This document shows, piece by piece, positions 1 through 5,488 of a stretch of DNA of 5,488 nt; position 1 is the stretch's first letter; every line of letters begins with the position of its first letter. This stretch comes from Candidatus Eiseniibacteriota bacterium. GTDB lineage: Bacteria; Eisenbacteria; RBG-16-71-46; SZUA-252. Made by a program: the position numbers and the translations under genes. Below the pieces are notes generated by a model. That model searched no databases. It had not been told where the DNA came from and was given only the letters and a program-made list of their open reading frames with translations. The stretch covers positions 1 to 5,488 of the forward strand of contig JAEHDN010000024.1 of assembly GCA_016880395.1 (NCBI GenBank), read 5' to 3'.

Positions 1-1606
1 GAGCCGTGGCCGCGCGCGAGCGGCGTCCGCCGCGCGTGGACTCCGCCGACGCGCCCGCGAGCGCGAGCGCGCGAGCGCCCAGCGCGATCGCTCCCGCGGG
101 CGCCACGCTTCGCACGATCCACGGATCGAGAAGCCGCGACCCTCGGTCGTTCAGCTCGAGCATGAGGAGCCCCGAGGCCTCGAGGGCGCCCGCGGCGCCT
201 TCCCGCAACATCGGCACTCCGGATGCGCTCGCGACGAGGAACAGCACCGACTCCGCCATGAAGAGCGTGCAGAGCGGGATCACGGCGAGGTTGAGCACGA
301 GCCCGACCACCGGAATCGCCCCGAACATCCGCGACTGGACGCCCGCGGTGCCGAGCGTGGCGCCGCCGCTCTGCACGAAGAGCCCCCACGCGCCTCTGGC
401 CGCGCGGCGCGCCGCGGCGGCGAGGCGCCCGTGCGAAGCTCCCTCGCCTGGAAGGAGGCTCCCGAGCGGACCCGCGGCGCCGAGGCCGAGCACGGCGAGG
501 AACGAGAGCTGGAATCCCGGATCGAGCACGGAGCGCGGATCGGCGAGATGGAGCGCGAGCCCCGCGATGCCCCATGCGGTGAACGGGCGCACCACGACGC
601 CGAGCAGGCGGCCGCACCGCGCGGACGTCCAGAGGAGCGCGCTGCGAAGCGCCGAAGCGGGCGCGCCGACCAGCGCGACGTAGCCCCAGAGCGCGCCCAG
701 CTCGATGGCCGCGGTGGGAGCGGGCGGCAGGCGCAGCATGCCCGCGAAGAGCGCGAGGAAGCCTGCGAGAATGCAGACGTGGAGCCCGGAGATCGAGAGG
801 ATGTGCACTGTCCCACCGTCGCGAAACGAATGCTGGATCGCGGGGGCAATCCCCGATCGGTCGCCGAGGAGCATCCCGCGCGCGAGCGCGGCCACCGGAC
901 GGCTCAAGGACGCCGCGAAGGCGCGCGCCAGACGGTCGCGGATCATGGCTCCCGCGTCCGCGCCCCGCTCCGGCGGATCGGCCGGCGCCTCGATGGAAAG
1001 GGGGTCGATCGTGATCGAGCCGGCGAGCCCGAGCCGCTCGAGCGAGCGCCCCGGCGCGCTCGCGCCGGGATTCCGGGCATCCTCGGGGGGCCGGTAATCG
1101 CCCCGCAGGCGCAGCCACAGGCCGGGCAGCACCCAGCGCGGCGGGAGGGCGTCGTCGCGCCATCGCACGGTCAGCCGGGCGCGGCACCCGATTTCCCGCC
1201 GTCCCACCCGCACGCGGCGAGTCTCGAGCACGAGGCTTGGCGGCTCGGCGTCGATCGCGGTCGTGTCGAGAACGCGTCCCTCGATCGTGACCGGCGCCTC
1301 GGCCGGATGGACCGGCAGGGGCCACCAGAGTGCGTCGGCCTGCCCGCCGAGCGCCACGCCGGCAGCGAGCGCCGACGCCACGCCCAGCACCGCCTCGAGC
1401 CGTCGCCACGCGGCGCGGTGGTACGGGCCGCCGAAGCGCCAGCCGATCGCGAGCGAGGCTCCGCCCAGCGTGAGCGCGGCGGCGAGAGCATCCGCCTCGC
1501 ACCGCGCGGGCACGGGAGCCGCCGACGAGGCGAGATGCCCCAGGGCGATCAGGAGCCAGAAGAAGACCGGCGCCGGCCAGACGAGATGGGGCCAGGAAGG
1601 ACGCAT
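1..1606 (-). CDS. comEC: ComEC/Rec2 family DNA uptake channel protein, C-terminus beyond the window
   Basis: ComEC is the inner-membrane channel that passes single-stranded DNA into the cytoplasm during natural transformation. Reading from ATG at 1606, 535 codons stay open to the left edge. Residues 12-57 and 72-88 are hydrophobic and fit the N-terminal membrane segments. Residues about 100-205 match the DUF4131 OB-like region, including the RNPG motif near 178-181 that precedes the competence domain in this family. The competence domain follows: LLGDRSGI (246-253), HILSISGLH (268-276, the family signature), GAPASALRSALL (314-325), DPGFQLSFLAVLG (362-374) and NLAVIPL (439-445). Family members are commonly 700-800 residues, so the missing part should contain the metallo-beta-lactamase-like domain; whether it is present cannot be seen. 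The start is supported by a hydrophobic N-terminus and a weak AAGGGA site four bases upstream. The gene lies 48 bases after the PEGA protein gene on the same strand, probably in one transcript. Family assignment is secure; an active transformation role is inferred. Confidence 0.93.
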   Translation of the reverse strand, partial: MRPSWPHLVWPAPVFFWLLIALGHLASSAAPVPARCEADALAAALTLGGASLAIGWRFGGPYHRAAWRRLEAVLGVASALAAGVALGGQADALWWPLPVHPAEAPVTIEGRVLDTTAIDAEPPSLVLETRRVRVGRREIGCRARLTVRWRDDALPPRWVLPGLWLRLRGDYRPPEDARNPGASAPGRSLERLGLAGSITIDPLSIEAPADPPERGADAGAMIRDRLARAFAASLSRPVAALARGMLLGDRSGIAPAIQHSFRDGGTVHILSISGLHVCILAGFLALFAGMLRLPPAPTAAIELGALWGYVALVGAPASALRSALLWTSARCGRLLGVVVRPFTAWGIAGLALHLADPRSVLDPGFQLSFLAVLGLGAAGPLGSLLPGEGASHGRLAAAARRAARGAWGLFVQSGGATLGTAGVQSRMFGAIPVVGLVLNLAVIPLCTLFMAESVLFLVASASGVPMLREGAAGALEASGLLMLELNDRGSRLLDPWIVRSVAPAGAIALGARALALAGASAESTRGGRRSRAATA

Positions 1607-1610
1607 GGCG

Positions 1611-1616
1611 TCCCTT
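1611..1616 (-). promoter_or_regulatory. Ribosome binding site of comEC
   Basis: Read on the minus strand this is AAGGGA, followed by four bases and the ATG at 1606. The core match to the anti-Shine-Dalgarno sequence is partial and the spacing is short, so it supports the chosen start only moderately. Confidence 0.4.
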
Positions 1617-1654
1617 GCCCGGGGAGGTCAGTAGAGCGCGGCGAGGAGAGCCGC

Positions 1655-3859
1655 TCAGTCGTGAACGGGAACCGTGTAGATCTCGGAGTAGATCTCGTGG
1701 CCGCTCGTGCCGGAGGCCATGAAGTAGAGCCGCACCTGGCCCGCGCGCGACCGGAGCACCTCGGGCGGCACGAGCGCCGCGTACGAGCGGGACCCTTCCT
1801 CGAGGCGCGTCATCCGTTTCGCCTGGAAGGTGCCGCCCGGAGGCGCCGCGTAGATCCAGAGCGAGAGCGACGGATCCCACTCCGACTCGGGCAGCGTGAT
1901 GGTGAGCGGGAGCGGACTCGACCGATCGATCGCATCCGGAGGATTGAAGCGGAGCGGCTCGTCCGATCCCGCGCCGAACTCGGCCGTGACGAATGCCTGC
2001 CCGCCCGCCTTCACCTCGAGAATGGACACCTGAGGCGGAAAGCCGCGACGAGCGACGCGGACGCTGTGGGTTCCCGGCTCGAGCGAGATCGTGCCGGGCG
2101 TCACGCCACGCGGCACGCCGTCCACCCAGTAGGGATCGCCCCGGCTCGGCTCGAACCCGGCGTCGCCGAGGAGTGAGCTCTTCACGTCCACCGATGCGCT
2201 CGCCGGCGCCGGCCCCACGCTCCCGACCAGATCCACGCTCCGCTCGCGGAGAACGTCGATCTCCTGCGCGCTCGTCGCGATCCCCGGCCCTCCGAACCGG
2301 ACCAGGTGCCGTCCCACGACCACCTGGTCGAGCGTGAGCGGGGTCGTGCCTGCATAGACGCCGTCGAGATATACGTCGAGCGCGCGCTTGGGGTCGGACG
2401 ATTGGAAATCGACCGTCCCGTAGAGCGCGGGGTGCAGCGTGAGGCGCGTCCCGGCCGAGACCTCCACCGTGTCGCGCCAGGCGCCGTACGGACCCCAGTC
2501 CAGCTCCACGCGGTGGAGCCCGGCGTCGAGCGACACGCCGGTCAGCGGCGTGCGGCCCTCGAGCGCAATCCCGTCCACGTGCACGACGGCGCCCGGGGGA
2601 TCGGAGAAGATGTCGGCTGTGCCGGTGACCGCGACGGGCGCGGGCGGCGTGGACGCGCGGTTCCCCGGGCTTCCCAGGATGCCGGGCAGGAGCGCGCGCA
2701 CGAGAACCGCGATCGCGACGATCGCGAGCGCGCCCCCGGCCCAAAGCGCGAGCGGCTCGTACCACGCACGTTCCTCGCCAACCGTGGCGAGCGTGGACCG
2801 CCTCGGTGCCTCCGCCTCACCGCCGGCCTCGGGCTGCGCGTCCCGCGGGGCTTCCGATGTCTCCCCTGCCTCGGGGGCAGGTTCCTCGTCCGCGGCGCGA
2901 TCGGCGTCGATCGCGTCGATCACGAACGCCGGAGCGCCGCTCGCCACGCCGGGTGCGATCGGATCGAGCAGGCCAGGCTCGGATGCGGCCCCCGTCTCAC
3001 GGGTCTCCTCGGTGTCGATCTCCTCGGCAGGCTCGAGGACGTGCTCCCGGACAACGGTCTCCTGCTCCACCGTGTCGTGGAAGGGAGTTACGTCGAGCGG
3101 TGCTCCAGGCTCGGTCGTCTCGTAGGCCGGCGATGCCGCAGGCTCGGCCGCGAGCGCGCCGAGCGAGTCGGGCTCCTGCGGCTCGAGCACGCGCACGGCG
3201 ACCCGCCCGCGGTCCGCGGGCCCTTCGGCTCCGGCCCGGAGGAGCCCTGCCGAATTTCGCGCGCCAGCGAGATCGCGCGCGAGGAGCGCGATCTCGCCCT
3301 CCCGCATCGACCGTGTCGAGAGGAGGTAGACGTCGCCTGGCTGGGGCTTGAGCGGCACCACCTCGATCCGAACCTGGGGCTCCGAGCCGAGCGCCCCCCG
3401 GGGTGCGCCCGAGCCCGGGTCGGCCTCGGCACGGCCGAGCCGGGACAGAAGGCCGCTCCGGTAGCGGAGGCAGGGGCAGTCCCCGGCGCTGACCGCCACG
3501 GCGTCCTCGCCGTGGAGAAGGAGGGCCAGGACGGCCACCCAGGGGCGGTCCCCCTCAGGTCTGGCCATCAGCTCCGCATGAAGGGCCCTGAGGGCCCCGA
3601 TGACGCGCTTGAGGGGCGGCTCAGCCTGATCCACGGCCGATCCGAGCGCCAGGGAGAGCTTCTCCTTGACCCAGATCGTCGGGTCCACCACATCCGCTGG
3701 CCCCATTCCACCACGGGCAACCAAGACAAAGCCCCGGTCGGGGTCGAGGTGCGCCAGGGCACCTTCCCGATCGGGGCTTCTCGCGACGCCGGCAATCCGG
3801 AACCGCGTTCCGAGCTGGGTTTGGATCACGCGCGCAGCATAGGAACCGGGGGGAACCAT
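1655..3859 (-). CDS. Single-pass membrane protein: degenerate PP2C-like domain, acidic linker, three PEGA repeats
   Basis: This 734-residue protein matches no named gene I recognise, but its architecture is readable. Residues about 20-225 follow the PP2C phosphatase outline: GVARSPDRE (24-32) where PP2C has G-x-x-R-x-x-N-E-D, VARGGMGP (47-54) for the ADGMGG motif, AGDCPCLRY (125-133) for the GDSR motif, GDVYLLSTRSM (175-185) for GD-x-x-LLCSDG, and ADRGRVAV (215-222) for DN-x-T-x-VVV. Most metal-binding aspartates are replaced, so catalysis is unlikely. Residues 228-362 are a low-complexity Ala/Glu/Pro/Asp linker. Residues 369-391 are one membrane helix. PEGA repeats follow at about 412-478, 480-545 and 554-628, each with a YLDG- or HVDG-like turn and a TP motif. 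Residues 634-734 are a beta-rich, unassigned module. The inferred topology is N-terminus in the cytoplasm, PEGA array outside. The start is uncertain: no Shine-Dalgarno site precedes 3859, and GTG at 3829 (Val11) is an alternative. It is likely the first gene of a transcript that includes comEC. An anchoring or signalling role is a guess. Confidence 0.85.
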   Translation of the reverse strand: MVPPGSYAARVIQTQLGTRFRIAGVARSPDREGALAHLDPDRGFVLVARGGMGPADVVDPTIWVKEKLSLALGSAVDQAEPPLKRVIGALRALHAELMARPEGDRPWVAVLALLLHGEDAVAVSAGDCPCLRYRSGLLSRLGRAEADPGSGAPRGALGSEPQVRIEVVPLKPQPGDVYLLSTRSMREGEIALLARDLAGARNSAGLLRAGAEGPADRGRVAVRVLEPQEPDSLGALAAEPAASPAYETTEPGAPLDVTPFHDTVEQETVVREHVLEPAEEIDTEETRETGAASEPGLLDPIAPGVASGAPAFVIDAIDADRAADEEPAPEAGETSEAPRDAQPEAGGEAEAPRRSTLATVGEERAWYEPLALWAGGALAIVAIAVLVRALLPGILGSPGNRASTPPAPVAVTGTADIFSDPPGAVVHVDGIALEGRTPLTGVSLDAGLHRVELDWGPYGAWRDTVEVSAGTRLTLHPALYGTVDFQSSDPKRALDVYLDGVYAGTTPLTLDQVVVGRHLVRFGGPGIATSAQEIDVLRERSVDLVGSVGPAPASASVDVKSSLLGDAGFEPSRGDPYWVDGVPRGVTPGTISLEPGTHSVRVARRGFPPQVSILEVKAGGQAFVTAEFGAGSDEPLRFNPPDAIDRSSPLPLTITLPESEWDPSLSLWIYAAPPGGTFQAKRMTRLEEGSRSYAALVPPEVLRSRAGQVRLYFMASGTSGHEIYSEIYTVPVHD
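1976..2626 (-). repeat. Three consecutive PEGA repeat units (protein-level repeat)
   Basis: The units lie at residues about 412-478, 480-545 and 554-628 of the encoded protein. Each has the PEGA pattern: a first strand (TADIFSDPPGA, TVDFQSSDPKRA, SVDVKSSLLGD), then HVDGIALEGRTPLTG, YLDGVYAGTTPLTL or WVDGVPRGVTPGTI, then a G-x-H-x-V strand (GLHRVEL, GRHLVRF, GTHSVRV). The third unit has an insertion of about ten residues before the VDG turn. PEGA repeats are known from surface-layer-like and envelope proteins and from extracytoplasmic parts of bacterial kinases. The ligand is unknown. Confidence 0.85.
3185..3802 (-). other. Degenerate PP2C-like (pseudophosphatase) domain
   Basis: This covers residues about 20-225 of the PEGA protein. 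The order and spacing of five PP2C motifs are kept, including a hydrophobic beta strand before GDCP (residues 107-127) and a closing strand ending VAVRVLE. The motif-1 Asp is replaced (DRE instead of NED), the Asp of ADGMGG is missing (ARGGMGP) and the Asp of SDG is replaced (STR). The Asp of the final DN motif is kept as DR. The alignment was done by eye, and the family call is weaker than the PEGA call. Confidence 0.6.
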
Positions 3860-3906
3860 GTCAACAAGGCGATGGCCGCCCGGGATGGCATATGGCTTGC
3901 AATAGC

Positions 3907-3936
3907 TTGATTTAACGGACCGAGCAGTCGTGAAAT
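3907..3936 (+). promoter_or_regulatory. Weak sigma-70-like promoter candidate for the transglycosylase gene
   Basis: TTGATT at 3907-3912 and TGAAAT at 3931-3936 each match the consensus -35 and -10 boxes at four of six positions, with an 18-base spacer. They sit in the AT-rich part of the intergenic region. Transcripts from here would have a leader of roughly 185 bases. GGACCG at 3917-3922 falls in the spacer. The match is modest and could be chance. Confidence 0.25.
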
Positions 3937-4116
3937 CCGGCCCTTGGGACCGTCATTTCGCCACGAATCCCTTTTGGACTTGCGGAATGCACGGTCCTTT
4001 CGGTAGCCTGCGCGAGGTCCGCATCAAGACGACGAACAGGAAGATCTCGTTTTCCAGGGACCGGACGGCCTCACGGCGCAGGCTCGCGTTCGGCCCACCC
4101 GCATCCAAGAATGGAC

Positions 4117-4121
4117 GGAGG
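4117..4121 (+). promoter_or_regulatory. Shine-Dalgarno site that fixes the TTG start of the transglycosylase
   Basis: GGAGG lies six bases before TTG at 4128, which is optimal spacing. No comparable site precedes the in-frame ATG at 3987. The residues after TTG form a typical signal peptide, so this site and that start support each other. Confidence 0.75.
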
Positions 4122-4127
4122 CGCTGT

Positions 4128-5488
4128 TTGATCCCTCGCAAGTCCCTTCAAATCCTTCTCCTCGGCCTGGCCCTGCTGGTCCGTCCCGACGCTCCCGCGC
4201 TCGCCGCGGTCGTGGGCCCGGACATGCCAGGTTGGAACCAGGGGTTGATCGGACCCCCGCAGGACGGATCGGACCAGGCTGCGCCGGCCCCAGCCGAGTC
4301 ACAGGCCAATTCCGATCCGCTCGCCCCCATCCAGGCGTCCCTCTCCAAGGCCCAGGACCTGGCTCAATCCGGCCAGAATCCCGAGGCGCTCCAGATGGTC
4401 GACGGCGCCCTCAAGGCGATCGACGGACTCCCCGTTTCCCGCCCCGGCGTGGCGTCCCTCCGCGACGCCCTGGAGGACGTGCGCGACCGGTGCTCGCGAT
4501 CGGACGACGATGCCGAGGACGAGATCGCCGAGAAGCTGCCGCCTTCCCTCGGACCGGTCAACCTCGAGCGGAACGAGCGGGTCGACAAGTGGATCAACTA
4601 CTACGCGGGTCGCGGGCGTGAGCGGTTCCAGGTATGGCTCACCCGGTCCGGCTCCTACATGGATCTCCTCACGCGCAATCTGAGGGCCGAGGGCGTGCCC
4701 GAGGAGCTCGCGAATCTCGTCTTCGTCGAGAGCGGATTCAACATGCACGCGAAGTCGGTCGCGCGCGCCGTCGGTCCGTGGCAGTTCATCCGCGGCACGG
4801 CCCGCCTCTTCGGGCTCGAGATGACGGCGTACAAGGACGAGCGGCGCGATCCCGAGCTCGCCACGCGCGCGGCCGCGCGCTACCTGCGCCGGCTCTACAC
4901 GATGTTCGACGGTTCCTGGCCGCTCGCGCTTGCCGCGTACAACGCGGGCGAGGGCACCGTGCAGCGGGCGATCAAGCGTCAGCGCACGCACGACTTCTGG
5001 TCGCTGCGCCTGCCGCGCGAGACGCAGGACTACGTGCCGAAATTCCTCGCGGCGATGGAGATCGCGTCCGACCCGCAGCGCTACGGCTTCAACCTCCCCG
5101 AGAACTCGCCCCTGCGCTACGACATGGTGACCGTGCACGGCCCGGTCGACATGAAGGAGGTGTCGCGGGTGAGCACCGTGGAGGTCGACGAGCTGCAGCG
5201 GCTCAATCCGGTGTTCGTCCGGCACCGCATGCCGGCGGACAAGGAGGGCACGCTGATCCGGGTGCCCCACGGGATGGGCGAGCAGGTGCAGCACGCGCTC
5301 GAGAGCGACTACAAGCCGCGGCCCCTGACGAAGACCGAGCTGCGGACGGCGGCTCGCGACCACCGGAAGGAGCTACGCCCGACGCGGCACCGCCGGGGCC
5401 GGAGCCGTTCGGTTCACGTGGTGCGGCGGGGCGAGACGCTCTCCCAGATCAGCGCGCACTATCACCTGAGCACGCGCCGCCTGCGCCA
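4128..5488 (+). CDS. mltD: MltD-type lytic murein transglycosylase with LysM, C-terminus beyond the window
   Basis: The enzyme cleaves the MurNAc-GlcNAc bond of peptidoglycan, forming 1,6-anhydro-MurNAc ends, in the periplasm or at the outer membrane. From TTG 4128, 453 codons are visible. Residues 1-26 form a signal peptide (basic MIPRK, hydrophobic LQILLLGLALLV, cleavage near ALA-A at 26/27); there is no lipobox cysteine. Residues 30-150 are a Pro/Ala-rich then helical acidic region without a recognised domain. The transglycosylase domain spans about 155-310: VESGF (200-204) carries the presumed catalytic Glu201, GPWQFI (216-221) and LAAYNAGEG (268-276) are family signatures. Residues about 333-382 (MVTVHGPVDMKEVS to RVPHG) resemble the LysM-like spacer common in MltD homologues. 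A basic stretch (408-428) leads to a LysM start, HVVRRGETLSQIS (430-442), cut by the window end. The GGAGG site and the signal peptide favour TTG over the in-frame ATG at 3987. The gene diverges from the PEGA protein gene. Family call is firm; the symbol is by domain layout, not orthology. Confidence 0.92.
   Translation, partial: MIPRKSLQILLLGLALLVRPDAPALAAVVGPDMPGWNQGLIGPPQDGSDQAAPAPAESQANSDPLAPIQASLSKAQDLAQSGQNPEALQMVDGALKAIDGLPVSRPGVASLRDALEDVRDRCSRSDDDAEDEIAEKLPPSLGPVNLERNERVDKWINYYAGRGRERFQVWLTRSGSYMDLLTRNLRAEGVPEELANLVFVESGFNMHAKSVARAVGPWQFIRGTARLFGLEMTAYKDERRDPELATRAAARYLRRLYTMFDGSWPLALAAYNAGEGTVQRAIKRQRTHDFWSLRLPRETQDYVPKFLAAMEIASDPQRYGFNLPENSPLRYDMVTVHGPVDMKEVSRVSTVEVDELQRLNPVFVRHRMPADKEGTLIRVPHGMGEQVQHALESDYKPRPLTKTELRTAARDHRKELRPTRHRRGRSRSVHVVRRGETLSQISAHYHLSTRRLR

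Larger units (their letters stand above)
3860..4127. promoter_or_regulatory. Divergent intergenic region between the PEGA protein gene and the transglycosylase gene
   Basis: This 268-base stretch separates two genes that point away from each other, so promoters for both must lie in it or overlap the gene starts. Its left half (about 3890-3985) is clearly more AT-rich than the surrounding coding DNA, as expected of a promoter region. It holds three GGACCG words (3917, 3947, 4058) and one inverted copy (3992). I see no tRNA, no known riboswitch and no intrinsic terminator. No convincing promoter pair was found for the minus-strand gene. A plus-strand open frame runs in phase with the transglycosylase from ATG 3987 but does not look like coding sequence. 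Confidence 0.6.

Noticed and set aside
55..80. Run of alternating CG/GAG units resembling a simple repeat
   Set aside because: It encodes an Ala/Leu/Arg-rich stretch in frame with comEC, and the unit is not regular enough for a tandem repeat call.
6..683. 225-codon plus-strand frame at the left edge
   Set aside because: It is antisense to the competence domain of comEC, and its Ser/Arg/Ala/Pro-rich translation has no features.
1634..1656. Possible hairpin between the PEGA gene stop and comEC (GAGCGCGGC and GCCGCTC arms)
   Set aside because: The stem needs a two-base bulge, overlaps the stop codon and has no T-run on either strand, so it is not supported as a terminator.
431..2176. 581-codon plus-strand open frame, antisense to comEC and the end of the PEGA gene
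   Set aside because: The translation is Arg/Glu/Gly/Pro-rich with no domain or motif, and it crosses two well-supported genes on the other strand. Long antisense frames are expected in GC-rich coding DNA.
2306..3910. 534-codon plus-strand open frame antisense to the PEGA protein gene
   Set aside because: The composition is Arg-rich with no recognisable fold, and the opposite frame encodes clear PEGA repeats and a membrane helix.
3953..4141. 62-codon minus-strand frame in the intergenic region
   Set aside because: It overlaps the transglycosylase start and its Shine-Dalgarno site, has no recognisable motif, and I see no good binding site for it.
4299..5363. 354-codon minus-strand open frame antisense to the transglycosylase
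   Set aside because: It mirrors the codons of a gene with clear catalytic motifs. Its His/Arg/Leu/Val-rich translation is typical of an antisense shadow.
1..5488. Search for CRISPR arrays, insertion sequence ends, tRNA genes and attachment sites
   Set aside because: No regularly spaced direct repeats, transposase, terminal inverted repeats or cloverleaf were seen by eye on either strand.

Overview
The window is about 68-70% GC by eye and carries three protein genes in the arrangement expected of a bacterial chromosome. Two are on the minus strand (a three-PEGA-repeat membrane protein, then comEC) and one diverges on the plus strand (an MltD-type lytic transglycosylase with LysM). A periplasmic, signal-peptide-bearing transglycosylase suggests a Gram-negative (diderm) cell. 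The very high GC, the alanine/arginine-rich proteins, the TTG start and the PEGA-repeat protein would fit lineages such as Eisenbacteria, Gemmatimonadota, Myxococcota or Acidobacteriota, but nothing here fixes the phylum.

Layout. 1-1606 (minus): the first 535 codons of comEC, the inner-membrane DNA uptake channel, running off the left edge before its C-terminal metallo-beta-lactamase-like domain. 1607-1654: a 48-base gap with a weak ribosome binding site and no convincing terminator, so comEC is probably co-transcribed with the gene before it. 1655-3859 (minus): a 734-residue protein with an N-terminal domain that reads as a decayed PP2C (Ser/Thr phosphatase) fold, an acidic Ala/Glu/Pro linker, one membrane segment, three PEGA repeats and an unassigned C-terminal beta-rich module. 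3860-4127: the divergent intergenic region, more AT-rich than its flanks, with a weak promoter-like pair, several GGACCG words and a good Shine-Dalgarno sequence at its right end. 4128-5488 (plus): the transglycosylase, starting at TTG and running off the right edge inside its LysM domain.

All three products act at the envelope: peptidoglycan cleavage, transport of single-stranded DNA across the inner membrane, and a single-pass protein whose PEGA repeats would face the periplasm. A functional link beyond location is inference. The most notable item is the PEGA protein: its cytoplasmic half keeps the PP2C outline but has lost most metal-binding aspartates, so it looks like a pseudophosphatase joined through the membrane to a periplasmic PEGA array. 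The long open frames antisense to all three genes are by-products of GC-rich coding sequence and are not annotated.
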